A DNA stretch of 17,958 bases from an uncultured Bacilli bacterium (GTDB lineage: Bacteria; Bacillota_I; Bacilli_A; RF39; UBA660), in the NCBI GenBank assembly GCA_934091015.1, contig CAKOKM010000025.1, positions 1-17,958 on the forward strand, written 5' to 3'. A program made the translations under genes and the position numbers. Positions 6,864 to 14,680 of the stretch are shown piece by piece; positions within the stretch are counted from its first letter, which is position 1; every line of letters begins with the position of its first letter. Below the pieces are notes generated by a model. The model ran no database searches and had not been told where the DNA came from. It was given only the letters and a program-made list of their open reading frames with translations.

Positions 6864-7090
6864 GCTAATTTTTATTAATTTGAAATAACGTCAAGTGAAT
6901 GTAAAAGTTTTAAAAATAAACAAGTAAAATGACACTTTTTGGGTAATAAGAATATATAGAGGCGCAAATTGTAAGTTCTTTTTGGTACTTACTAAAAAAA
7001 TAAATGGAAGGGAGTTTTTTTATGTTTAATTTAAAAGTTATGTTGTTATTTCTATAGTCAAAGTTAAAGAAAAGGAAGTGGTTTAAAAGC
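6864..7090. other. Leader region before the transposase-like pseudogene
   Basis: No confirmed gene. ACGTCAAGTG (6888-6897) repeats the sequence at 1870-1879. GTAAGT (6971-6976) and ACTTAC (6987-6992) form a small hairpin. A strong GGAAGGGAG site is followed by an 11-codon frame at 7022-7057 (MFNLKVMLLFL), which may be a leader peptide or a dead start. A second AAGGAAGTGG site (from 7074) serves a start that stops at once. Confidence 0.4.
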
Positions 7091-7095
7091 ATGAA

Positions 7096-7896
7096 TTGAT
7101 TAAAGAAAAAACAATATATGGTACTTCGTTTAAAGTTATTGAAGATAATATCAAAGTAGATAAAGATTTTCAGATACCTTTGATAGAAGATAGAGCCTTT
7201 AGGTATATTTGTCATGTTTATCCTAAAGTTATTATTAAGTTTTTAGCTAGTGTTTGTAATATCGATGAAAATTTAATTGAATCAGCTTATTTTATAGATA
7301 CTTCAATGCCTGATTTAAGATTTAATGATAAAAAAATGACGGTTGATTTACTTGTTAATATCCCACTAGAAGGATATATTAATAAAGAGGCTAACACTTC
7401 AAAAGGAAGAAGTATCTTAATTAAGAATACCAATTATATGTTTAGATTTATATTAAGTAAACAAAAAACTGGAAAAGAATTAAAAAGTGTTAAGTTAACA
7501 CAAGCAAACTTAGATTTATATTCGGAAAAGTTTATGGGAGGAATAATAAATATATATACATCAAGAAATAATTTAAATAATAATATCTTACCAGAAATGC
7601 CTGTTGTAGTACATATAGGACTTGATAAAGTCTATGATAATCCGTATAATGAGAATATAAGTAACTGGAATATGAGATTTATGAAAATCTTAACATCAAG
7701 GAGTATAAAATATACAGAAAAACTAGCAGGTGAAAGCCAGGATTTAAAGGAGGTTGCTAGACTTATGAAAGAATATTCAGAAGATACATCTAACTTAATA
7801 TATTATGATAAAGAAGCAATGGATGAGAGTATAAGAAAAACGGATCTTAAGTTTGCAAATTATGTATGTTGGAGGGTTATATGTTTAAATTTTTAA
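7096..7896 (+). pseudogene. Decayed PD-(D/E)XK nuclease family transposase (Rpn/PDDEXK_2-like)
   Basis: The frame encodes up to 266 residues. It shows KKMTVDLLVN (D84) and, after a short gap, INKEANTSKGR (E98) followed by a YMFRFILSKQ helix. This fits the D...E-x-N/Q pattern of PD-(D/E)XK transposase-like proteins, cytoplasmic nucleases of insertion-type elements. The natural start is damaged: ATG at 7091 lies well placed after AAGGAAGTGG but reads ATG AAT TGA. One extra A would restore M-K-L-I-K-E in this frame. Translation could still begin at the TTG at 7096. The 3' end overruns the ribosome site and first codons of the next gene, so the original C-terminus is lost. Both points suggest a dead copy. 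The family call rests on a short motif region, so it is moderately sure. Confidence 0.6.
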
Positions 7897-8684
7897 AAAG
7901 TGAAAATAAAAATCAAACATCATTAAAAGATTATAATGAAAAATTAAGTAAAAGTGTTTTAGAAATAAAATTAATTCAAGAAAAGTTATCTAATTATGGA
8001 TTTGATTTTGATGCAAATAATCGTTCTTTTATATTTATTTATAATTTATTAAATAAAAAAATAAGTGATGCTTTAATAATTTGTTCATATTTAGGTATCA
8101 ATGATATTCCTCGAAATTTCTTATCTGAAATATTCAATTTAAATGAAGAATATATTGATAGATTATTAAATGACTATTTACCAACAATTCGATTTGAAGC
8201 TTATAAACTAGCAAGAGAGTCTGTAAATAAAGAATATGCGTTTTTTCCTGGGGTAAAAACAGGTGAAAGCAATTATTATAATGACGTAGGTAGGAGAGTT
8301 GATGTAAAGTTTCAAACTAATAGGTTACTAAAAGAACTTAAAACTAAGACTGATAATAAAGATGTAATTGAATTTTTTATTAAAAATGAAATATATATAT
8401 TTATGCTAGATATATTAACATACAAAGAAACATTGGTTTTATTATATGGTCTTGGGTTAATAGATGATGAAATAGTTGAATATGATGATGTCTTGTTTAA
8501 AAATATAATTAATAATAAAATAGATGATGTAGTTTATACTTTAAATGAAAAAATTAATTATATTGTTCAATATAGTTATATTAATAATTATGCAGATGAT
8601 AACTTATTGGAAGAATATCAAATGATTTTGAATGCAATTGATCAAAGTAAAAAATATATTAATAAAGGTGCAATGAAGAAATAG
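7881..8684 (+). CDS. Hypothetical helical protein, 267 residues
   Basis: The start at ATG 7881 is chosen because GGAGGG (7871-7876) lies just before it; an upstream in-frame ATG at 7866 would precede the ribosome site. The protein is rich in Asn, Lys, Ile and Leu. It has no signal peptide or membrane segment and is predicted almost fully helical. Motif-like stretches are ADDNLLEEYQMILNAID near the end and YAFFPGVKTGESNYYNDVGRR in the middle (about residues 124-144). I do not recognise the family. It is followed by the ABC-F gene after 26 bases, so the two are probably co-transcribed. Any promoter must lie inside or before the decayed transposase gene. Confidence 0.75.
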   Translation: MFKFLKSENKNQTSLKDYNEKLSKSVLEIKLIQEKLSNYGFDFDANNRSFIFIYNLLNKKISDALIICSYLGINDIPRNFLSEIFNLNEEYIDRLLNDYLPTIRFEAYKLARESVNKEYAFFPGVKTGESNYYNDVGRRVDVKFQTNRLLKELKTKTDNKDVIEFFIKNEIYIFMLDILTYKETLVLLYGLGLIDDEIVEYDDVLFKNIINNKIDDVVYTLNEKINYIVQYSYINNYADDNLLEEYQMILNAIDQSKKYINKGAMKK

Positions 8685-8710
8685 AAAAAGTAAGAAGAGG
8701 TGAATAACTA

Positions 8711-10336
8711 ATGCGATTTGAAAATATATATCTTAATTTTGGTACTCAAGTTGTTTATGATAATGCCAGTAGCAGTTTTAATTCAAAAGATAAAGTTGGA
8801 ATAGTAGGTGTTAATGGAGCAGGAAAAACAACACTATTTAGAGTGATATTAGGTGAGATTCCTCTTGATCATGGTAAAATGGTTATCCCAACTGATTATA
8901 AAATAGGTTATTTACCTCAAGTTATTAAAACACCTGAAAATAGTAATTTAACTGTGTTTGAATATTTGTTAGAAGGTAGACCAATAAAAAAGTTGGAAGA
9001 TGAACTTACTGCTTTATATGAAAAAATGGTTACAGCTGATAATAAAGAATATAAAATAATTGCCAAAAAAATTAATAAAATAAATAATGAATTAGATTAT
9101 TACGATCAATATAATTATGAAAATATTTTACTTAAAATAATAAGTGGAATGAATATTGATTCTAATATGTTAGATTTAAAGCTTAAAGATATATCTGGTG
9201 GACAAAAATCTAAAATAGCGTTTGCTCGTTTATTATATTCTAAGGCTCATATTCTTCTTTTAGATGAACCAACTAACCATTTAGATTTAGATACTAAAGA
9301 TTTTATAATCGAATATTTAAAACAATACAATGGAATGATTTTAGTAATATCTCATGATACATCATTCTTAAATGAAGTAACTACTAAAACATTATATGTT
9401 GATAAAGTAAAACATAATTTTGAAATATTTAATGGTAATTATGAAAAATATCTAAAAATTAAGGAAGAAAAAGATAAAGCAAGAGAAAGATTAATAGCTA
9501 AGCAAAGTGATGAAGAAGAAAAGTTAAAAAGAATAATTGCTAAATATCTTCATGGAACTGAAAAACAAGCTAATATTGCTAAAGATAGAATTAAAAAGTT
9601 AGAAAAATTAAAACAGGTTAAAGTAGAAGCTGAAAAGAAACAAAAAATAACTAAATTTAAAATTAAAATTAATTATCCAAGTACTAGTATTCCTATTGAA
9701 GTTAATCATTTAAAATTTGGTTATGATGAAAATAACTTATTATATAACGATTTATCATTTACTATTCAAAGAGGAGAAAAAATTCTTATTGTTGGAGAAA
9801 ATGGTATTGGTAAAACAACACTTTTAAGATTAATAATGGGTACGTTAAAACCATTAGATGGAGAAATTAAAATTAATGATAAAACTTTAATTGGATATTA
9901 TGCTCAAGAACATGAAATTATTGATAACTCCAAAACGATTTTAAATAATTTTAATAATTATGGCCTAGCTGATTATGAAGTTAGAAGATATTTAGGTAAT
10001 TTCTTATTTTCGGGAGAAGATATTAATAAACTTGCTGGAGTTTTATCACCGGGAGAAAGATCAAGAGTAGGACTTGCTAAAATAGCTCTTAGTGGTGCAA
10101 ATACGTTATTACTTGATGAACCAACTAATCATTTAGATCCTATGACTCAGTTAAAAATAGCTGATATCTTTAAAGATTATGAAGGTACAATGTTAGTGGT
10201 ATCTCATAATTTAGAGTTTGTTGATAGCTTAAATATCGATAGAATGTTGCTTTTACCTAGTGGAGTAATTACATATTATGATAAAGAAATAGTAACATAT
10301 TATGAAACATTAAATAATAATGAAGAAATTAAATAA
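8711..10336 (+). CDS. ABC-F family ATPase, ribosome-associated translation factor
   Basis: A 541-residue soluble protein with two ABC domains and no membrane segment. Domain 1 has Walker A GVNGAGKTT (33-41), signature SGGQK (162-166) and Walker B LLLDEPTNHLD (182-192). Domain 2 has GENGIGKTT (362-370), the variant signature SPGER (446-450) and LLLDEPTNHLD (466-476). The charged helical linker between them (about 245-325) is the part that in this family reaches into the ribosome near the P-site tRNA. ABC-F proteins act on stalled ribosomes or protect them from antibiotics. Which of these applies cannot be told from sequence alone. All catalytic motifs are intact. An AGAGGTG ribosome site lies nine bases before the ATG. 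It follows the unknown gene at 7881 closely. Confidence 0.93.
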   Translation: MRFENIYLNFGTQVVYDNASSSFNSKDKVGIVGVNGAGKTTLFRVILGEIPLDHGKMVIPTDYKIGYLPQVIKTPENSNLTVFEYLLEGRPIKKLEDELTALYEKMVTADNKEYKIIAKKINKINNELDYYDQYNYENILLKIISGMNIDSNMLDLKLKDISGGQKSKIAFARLLYSKAHILLLDEPTNHLDLDTKDFIIEYLKQYNGMILVISHDTSFLNEVTTKTLYVDKVKHNFEIFNGNYEKYLKIKEEKDKARERLIAKQSDEEEKLKRIIAKYLHGTEKQANIAKDRIKKLEKLKQVKVEAEKKQKITKFKIKINYPSTSIPIEVNHLKFGYDENNLLYNDLSFTIQRGEKILIVGENGIGKTTLLRLIMGTLKPLDGEIKINDKTLIGYYAQEHEIIDNSKTILNNFNNYGLADYEVRRYLGNFLFSGEDINKLAGVLSPGERSRVGLAKIALSGANTLLLDEPTNHLDPMTQLKIADIFKDYEGTMLVVSHNLEFVDSLNIDRMLLLPSGVITYYDKEIVTYYETLNNNEEIK

Positions 10337-10337
10337 T

Positions 10338-10364
10338 GTTAATTTATAATTAACGTGTTATACT
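10338..10364 (+). promoter_or_regulatory. Palindrome and extended -10 before the RnfC-like gene
   Basis: GTTAAT-TTATA-ATTAAC (10338-10354) is a perfect 6-bp inverted repeat. It is followed by TGTTATACT (10356-10364), an extended -10 sequence. The -35 region is poor. The palindrome could be a regulator site or part of a weak hairpin after the ABC-F gene. No T-tract follows, so it is not a normal terminator. Confidence 0.35.
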
Positions 10365-10386
10365 TATGTAAAGGTAGTTGATAAGT

Positions 10387-11490
10387 ATGACACGTTTTTT
10401 AAAATTAGATGAAGATGAAAATTTAAAATGTGGTAAAGAAATAAAGAATTTTTTAAATCCAGATTATATATATATTCCTTTTTATAATAATTATAAATTA
10501 CTTAAAAAGAATCATGATAAAGTTACATTAGATGAACCAATATTTGATAATGATAATCAACTTATTTTTAGTAGTGTTTCTGGTAAAATTGTTAGTTTAA
10601 ATGAAATGTACGTACATCAGGATAAAGTTAAATGCATATGTGTTGCTAATGATTTTATGGAAAATAAAGCAATAAAGAAAAGTGTTAAAAATATTAATAA
10701 ATATAGTAAAGAAGAATTTATTGATTTAATTCATAAATATACTAGTATTAGAGAAGATTTTGAAAGTAAAAATTTAATTATATCGGGAATTGATTATGAA
10801 TTGTATGAAGAAAATTTAAGTAGGTTAATTAGCAGTTATTCTGATAATATATTAGATACAATTGATGCATTAATTAAAATTCTTGGTATAAATAAATGTG
10901 TAATGGTTGTAAAAGATAATGATACAGATAATGTTGTTAATTTATTAAATTTAATTGGTACTTATCCTAATATTAATTTAAAATTAATGGCTGATTTATA
11001 TCCCATTGGTAATAAGATGATATTAAAAGAAGAATTATTTAATAATGATGCTATATTTTTAGATATAAATGATGTATTTAATATATATAAAGTGTTAAGA
11101 AAGAATAAACCAGTTACAGAAAAATTAATTACAGTAAGTGGTAATATGATTAATAAACCTAAAATTATTAATGTTAAAATTGGTACTAGTGTAAAAGAAT
11201 TATTAGATAAAAATTTTAAAATTAAAGGTGATGATTATCATTTAGTTATTAATGGATTAATATCAGGTTATGAAGTTAATGATGATGATATGATTATCAC
11301 AGAAAATATTAGAAGTATATTTGTTACAAGTAACGTATTTAATGAAACTATGCCATGTATTAGATGTGGTTTATGTGTTAAACATTGTCCAGTAGGTGCT
11401 AATCCAGTTACTGGTTATAAGATGGATAAATGTATTAAATGTGGAGCTTGTAAGTATGTGTGTCCTTCAAATATATCCTTAGGAGAATAA
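10387..11490 (+). CDS. RnfC-like ferredoxin-domain protein, truncated and without the glycine-rich NADH/FMN loop
   Basis: ATG 10387 (367 residues) is preferred over TTG 10378; AAGG lies at 10371-10374. The N-terminus is an RnfC-like sandwich fold (SSVSGKIVSL). The middle aligns by eye with the RnfC core: NLIISGIDYELYEENLSRLI matches the usual N-A-A-E-C-E-P-Y region, and LYPIGNKMILKEELF matches the Y-P-x-G-x-x-x-x-L-I region. The C-terminus has two 4Fe-4S sites, C324-x2-C327-x2-C330-x3-C334-P and C349-x2-C352-x2-C355-x3-C359-P. RnfC normally has about 430 residues or more and a GxGGAGFPT loop that holds flavin and NADH. That loop is absent here between residues about 112 and 129, and the tail after the clusters is short. 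It is immediately followed by an RnfD-like gene, so it probably works at the membrane in electron transfer; the electron donor is unknown. Confidence 0.75.
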   Translation: MTRFLKLDEDENLKCGKEIKNFLNPDYIYIPFYNNYKLLKKNHDKVTLDEPIFDNDNQLIFSSVSGKIVSLNEMYVHQDKVKCICVANDFMENKAIKKSVKNINKYSKEEFIDLIHKYTSIREDFESKNLIISGIDYELYEENLSRLISSYSDNILDTIDALIKILGINKCVMVVKDNDTDNVVNLLNLIGTYPNINLKLMADLYPIGNKMILKEELFNNDAIFLDINDVFNIYKVLRKNKPVTEKLITVSGNMINKPKIINVKIGTSVKELLDKNFKIKGDDYHLVINGLISGYEVNDDDMIITENIRSIFVTSNVFNETMPCIRCGLCVKHCPVGANPVTGYKMDKCIKCGACKYVCPSNISLGE

Positions 11491-11492
11491 AT

Positions 11493-12392
11493 ATGAATAG
11501 ATTTATAGATACAAAATTAAATATTAAAAAAATAAATAATATTATGTTATTATCTATTATTCCTTTAGTTCTTGCGGGTTTTTATAAAAATGGAATTAAA
11601 TTATATACGCAAGGATTAGTAAATTTATTTGGGATGTTTAAACCTTTAGTATTTGATATATTAGGAATAGTTATTGGAATGATCGTACCATTTATTTATG
11701 ATAGATTTATTAAACATAAGAACACTAAGTTATTATCTTGTATTAATATGTATAATTATCCTTTTTATGGATTGTTACTTGCAAGTGTTATAAGCATAAA
11801 TACTCCAATTTATGTATTTGCAATAGTTTGTTTTGTTTGTTTATTTTTATATAAATTAATGAAGAAAAAATATGTTAATGTAGTAGCTGTAATGGCATTA
11901 ATAATATTTATTATTATGAATTTAGTTGGAGATTTTAGTTTTTTAAATGTTTATGAAAAGATGAATAATTTACATTTAAGACCTCTTGATTATTTTATGG
12001 GAATGGGTAGTGGAGGAATAAACACTACTAATATAATTCTTTTGTTAATAAGTGTAATAATATTATTTTGCCAAGATTTTTATAAGAAAGAAATTACAAT
12101 AAGTTCTTTTGTTACATATTTTATTTTAATTATTATTTATGGTTTTATTAAGGGAGATATTATACTTATATTAGATAGTTTATTTTCCAATAGTGTTCTT
12201 TTTACTTTTGTATTTATTGCAACTGATTATAAAACAAGTCCTATTACAATGTATGGTAAAGTTATTTATGGTATATTAATTGGAATAATCGCATTCGTTT
12301 TATATATGTATTATCCTGAACTTGCAGGTATTGGAGCTGTATTAATAGGAAGTATATGTGCTAGTAAAATAGATAAAATTGTTGAAAGATAG
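11493..12392 (+). CDS. RnfD/NqrB-like integral membrane electron-transport subunit
   Basis: ATG 11493 follows AGGAG (11481-11485) and lies two bases after the RnfC-like stop, so the two are translationally linked. The 299-residue protein is very hydrophobic, with about 8-10 membrane helices. FIATDYKTSPITMYGKVIYG (about 241-260) corresponds to the well-conserved ATDY-x-TSP-x-T-x-x-G-x-x-I-Y-G region of RnfD. The stretch GMGSGGINTTN (about 170-180) lies where RnfD has a glycine-rich loop followed by a T/S. In RnfD, FMN is covalently bound to a threonine, but I cannot confirm that site here. Known RnfD works only with RnfA, B, C, E and G; only the RnfC-like partner is present in this window. The start and family call are solid, the function is inferred. 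Confidence 0.78.
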   Translation: MNRFIDTKLNIKKINNIMLLSIIPLVLAGFYKNGIKLYTQGLVNLFGMFKPLVFDILGIVIGMIVPFIYDRFIKHKNTKLLSCINMYNYPFYGLLLASVISINTPIYVFAIVCFVCLFLYKLMKKKYVNVVAVMALIIFIIMNLVGDFSFLNVYEKMNNLHLRPLDYFMGMGSGGINTTNIILLLISVIILFCQDFYKKEITISSFVTYFILIIIYGFIKGDIILILDSLFSNSVLFTFVFIATDYKTSPITMYGKVIYGILIGIIAFVLYMYYPELAGIGAVLIGSICASKIDKIVER

Positions 12393-12395
12393 TCT

Positions 12396-12411
12396 TATTA
12401 AGTGATATAAT
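12396..12411 (+). promoter_or_regulatory. Extended -10 promoter before the small hypothetical gene
   Basis: TATTAAGTGATATAAT is identical to 843-858. TG-A-TATAAT (12403-12411) forms the extended -10. The transcript would start near 12418, and a GAAGGA ribosome site precedes the ATG at 12441. This suggests the last two genes of the cluster have their own promoter. Confidence 0.55.
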
Positions 12412-12440
12412 TATTTAGGATAGAGAAGGAAATAATAATT

Positions 12441-12794
12441 ATGAATAATAAAAAAGTTTTAGAACATTGTCCTAATTTTTATAATATAAATAATTTTACT
12501 TTTTTTGATGATGATTATATTAGTGGGAGATTAATAGAAATATACCGTAAATTTATATTTGAAACTGATGTAAATAATGAAGAAGATTTAAAGACTCTTG
12601 AAAAAATAGATTATGTATTAAATAAATATATTGAAGATTATATGTTTAGAAAACAATTGCAAAAAGATGTCCTTAATATAAGAGTTAAATCAGGAGAGAA
12701 TTTAGTTAGAAAAACAATAGAGGCAATTAATGGATTTTATGATAGTTATGAAGCAGGTTATACAAGAAATATATACTTTGCGAGGTGGATTTAA
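12441..12794 (+). CDS. Small hypothetical protein, 117 residues
   Basis: The start is supported by GAAGGA about 11 bases upstream. The protein is soluble, acidic and helical, with FFDDDYISGRLIEIYRKFIFET near the N-terminus and IDYVLNKYIEDYMFRKQLQKD in the middle. I do not recognise a family. It ends in TAATG, overlapping the next start by one base, so it is translationally coupled to the membrane-anchored Ig-like protein. A shared role with that protein or with the envelope is possible but not shown. Confidence 0.7.
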   Translation: MNNKKVLEHCPNFYNINNFTFFDDDYISGRLIEIYRKFIFETDVNNEEDLKTLEKIDYVLNKYIEDYMFRKQLQKDVLNIRVKSGENLVRKTIEAINGFYDSYEAGYTRNIYFARWI

Positions 12795-13678
12795 TGGATG
12801 AAGATTTTTATATAGAAGATCATTATAAAAGAAATGTTGTTATAGTAATTTTAATTATATTATTAGTTACTGGTGGTCTTTATTATGGTTATAAAAATTA
12901 TTATAAAAAGAATTATCTTAAAGTTAAAGATGTAACTGTTGAACTAGGTAGTAAGTTAAGTACAGATATTAAAGATTATATTAAATGTAATAATTATGAT
13001 GATTATAAATTAGATTTATCGTCAGTTGTAACAGATGATGAAGGTAAAGTTTCTTCAGTAGGAGAATATGCTTTTAGGGTTATTAAAAATGATGATATTA
13101 GTAGAGGTAAGGTATTTGTTAAAGATACTACTAAACCAATAGTGGGTGTTAACGATTTAACTGTTGGTATTAATGAAGAATATAATGCTTATGATTTTGT
13201 TAATACTTGTACTGATTTATCAATGCCATGTGTTGTAAGCTTTAAGGACGCTAATGATGGAGATTTAAGTAGTAAAGTAGGTAATTATAAAATTGAAATA
13301 ATTATAAGTGATAATGCGAATAACAAAGTTAATAAGACTGTTAAGTTAACTGTTAAAGAAGGTTATTCTTTTAAGGAAGTTAAAGAAAAAGATTTTAATG
13401 TTGATCATACTTCTAATGATAAGAGTAATTGGAATAATACTTATACTATTAAATTTGAAAAAGCATTAGAAGAAGAAAGTACTGAATTTAATGAATTATT
13501 AGAATCATATGGCATTAAAGAATTTAGTTATGATAAAAATATTAAAGAAAAAGAAATAATTGTTATATATAATAAATATAATTATGCTTTAGGATTAAGT
13601 ATTAAAGTTACTTTTGATGATGGTAGTTATGAATTTGTAACTGAAGATAAAGTTAAAAGTGATGTTCCTGAGGAATAA
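12794..13678 (+). CDS. Membrane-anchored extracellular protein with Ig-like (DUF5011-type) domains
   Basis: ATG 12794 is preceded by GAGGTGG (12782-12788); an in-frame GTG at 12785 lies inside that site and is rejected. The 294-residue protein has a short acidic cytoplasmic end and one membrane helix (about residues 14-33). Its outer part holds about two Ig-like beta modules. Typical phrases are VGEYAFRV, KDTTKPIVGVNDLTV, NEEYNAYDFVNTCTD and VGNYKIEIIISDNANNKVN, as in DUF5011/HYR-like modules. Two cysteines (in NTCTD and MPCVV) may form a disulfide. The C-terminal part from about residue 200 is unrecognised. It is probably a cell-surface protein; the ligand is unknown. Confidence 0.72.
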   Translation: MDEDFYIEDHYKRNVVIVILIILLVTGGLYYGYKNYYKKNYLKVKDVTVELGSKLSTDIKDYIKCNNYDDYKLDLSSVVTDDEGKVSSVGEYAFRVIKNDDISRGKVFVKDTTKPIVGVNDLTVGINEEYNAYDFVNTCTDLSMPCVVSFKDANDGDLSSKVGNYKIEIIISDNANNKVNKTVKLTVKEGYSFKEVKEKDFNVDHTSNDKSNWNNTYTIKFEKALEEESTEFNELLESYGIKEFSYDKNIKEKEIIVIYNKYNYALGLSIKVTFDDGSYEFVTEDKVKSDVPEE

Positions 13679-13719
13679 ATAAAGCTTATTTTTATACTAA
13701 AATAATTTTAAAAACTATT

Positions 13720-13756
13720 GCACAAAGTTAAATTATTTGATAATATAATTTTGTGC
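13720..13756 (+). promoter_or_regulatory. 37-bp imperfect palindrome containing the -10 before tRNA-Met
   Basis: GCACAAAGTTAAATTAT (13720-13736) and ATAATATAATTTTGTGC (13740-13756) are inverted copies matching at 15 of 17 positions around a TTG centre. The right arm holds TATAAT (13744-13749). TTGCAC at 13718 is 20 bp upstream, too far for a good -35. It could be a promoter with a dyad operator or a bidirectional hairpin ending the upstream operon; no T-tract follows on the plus strand. Confidence 0.45.
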
Positions 13757-13765
13757 TTTGGAAAT

Positions 13766-13842
13766 GGCGGTGTAGCTCAGTTGGCTAGAGCATCCGGTTC
13801 ATACCCGGCAGGTCGGGAGTTCAAATCTCTCCGCCGCTACCA
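13766..13842 (+). tRNA. tRNA-Met (anticodon CAT), elongator type, CCA encoded
   Basis: A complete 77-base cloverleaf. The acceptor stem GGCGGTG pairs with CGCCGCT. The D arm is GCTC...GAGC, and the anticodon loop TTCATAC carries CAT at 13800-13802. The T arm GGGAG-TTCAAAT-CTCTC is intact, and the CCA end is genome-encoded (13840-13842). The first pair is G-U rather than the C1-A72 mismatch of initiator tRNA, and the body closely resembles the Bacillus elongator tRNA-Met. Base 27-43 is a T-C mismatch. A tRNA-Ile with lysidine cannot be fully excluded. Accessory genes begin right after it, so its 3' end is a candidate integration site. Confidence 0.95.
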
Positions 13843-13884
13843 AGAGGAATTCTGCTTGAACTTTTATGTTTGAGTTTGATAAAT

Positions 13885-13914
13885 AACTAATTCAGAAATG
13901 GATTAGTTTTTTTG
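13885..13914 (+). terminator. Intrinsic terminator after tRNA-Met
   Basis: AACTAATTC (13885-13893) pairs with GGATTAGTT (13900-13908), with one G-U and a six-base loop, followed by seven T. It separates the tRNA from the accessory genes. Confidence 0.85.
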
Positions 13915-13951
13915 TGTTTTACAAAAGTTATCCGAAGGAAAGGATGGTATT

Positions 13952-14620
13952 ATGGTAAATATTATTAAAGAAGAATTACCTATTGAAGAACACTTGCGAA
14001 AGAAATTAGAACTGATATGTGGGTTTGCTAAAGCAACACCAACAATTACTAATGGTAATGTAAGAAAAATAGATAAAACTAATTTGACTTATATTGAACC
14101 AAATAGAATTATCATAAAAGATAAAATCGATAAACTAAAAATATCTAAATTAAATAAAGATAATTATATTTTATCAAAAGAAGATAAGGATTCTTTTATC
14201 GACTTTATCGAGCAAGTTAATGACACTAGTAAAGAATATGATAAAATACAAACTCTATCTAATACATTAGTTAATGCTCACGAACAATTAAAAGATAAAA
14301 ACAATAAAATTAAAACTTTTACTGAAAATAATGAAGCACTTGATTTAAGAGTTAAAACTTTAAATAATATGATTAAAGAAAAAGATAATGAAATATCATT
14401 TTTAAAATCTAAATTACAAGATTTAAAAAATACATTAGATTATTGGAAAGATAAATTCGAAAAACTAATATCTTTCTTACACGATAAACTTCATAGTTGG
14501 TATGATAAAGATGAAAAATATATTGATGTTGTTAATGATATGTATGATGATAATGTTTTAGATGATGATGACATTGAAGAATTAGATTTAAGCAAAGAAA
14601 AAGATGACTTTGAAAGATAA
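13952..14620 (+). CDS. Coiled-coil protein resembling the C-terminal tail of MobV/Pre relaxases
   Basis: ATG 13952 follows AAGGAAAGGA at a normal distance. The 222-residue protein has a long coiled coil (about residues 90-165). It ends with WYDKDEKYIDVVNDMYDDNVLDDDDIEELDLSKEKDDFER-type sequence, split here at about residue 182. In MobV/Pre plasmid-mobilisation relaxases this kind of coiled tail, HDKLHSWYDKD followed by VVNDMYDDN, follows the catalytic domain. Here the catalytic N-terminal domain with its histidines and tyrosine is absent, and none is seen upstream. Either the gene is a truncated relaxase tail with a new start, or the tail exists as a separate protein. It begins right after the tRNA terminator, fitting a mobile-element remnant. 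The family call is from memory of the tail pattern. Confidence 0.55.
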   Translation: MVNIIKEELPIEEHLRKKLELICGFAKATPTITNGNVRKIDKTNLTYIEPNRIIIKDKIDKLKISKLNKDNYILSKEDKDSFIDFIEQVNDTSKEYDKIQTLSNTLVNAHEQLKDKNNKIKTFTENNEALDLRVKTLNNMIKEKDNEISFLKSKLQDLKNTLDYWKDKFEKLISFLHDKLHSWYDKDEKYIDVVNDMYDDNVLDDDDIEELDLSKEKDDFER

Positions 14621-14638
14621 TTAATATAATTATTGTAG

Positions 14639-14671
14639 TATAATAAAGATATAGCATCTTATAGTTAGGAG
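14639..14671 (+). promoter_or_regulatory. -10 and ribosome site before the frameshifted HEPN-like gene
   Basis: TATAAT at 14639-14644 lies about 36 bases before the ATG at 14681. TAGGAGT (about 14665-14671) is a good ribosome site at nine bases. No clear -35 at the right distance. Confidence 0.45.
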
Positions 14672-14680
14672 TGGATAGAA

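Noticed and set aside
6971..6992. Riboswitch or T-box in the leader at 6864-7090
   Set aside because: Only one small hairpin is seen, with no conserved riboswitch core or T-box sequence, and the downstream gene is a decayed transposase.
6910..7215. Minus-strand open frame of 101 codons
   Set aside because: No ribosome site, Asn/Phe/Tyr-rich, and antisense to the start of the transposase-like gene; a chance frame in AT-rich DNA.
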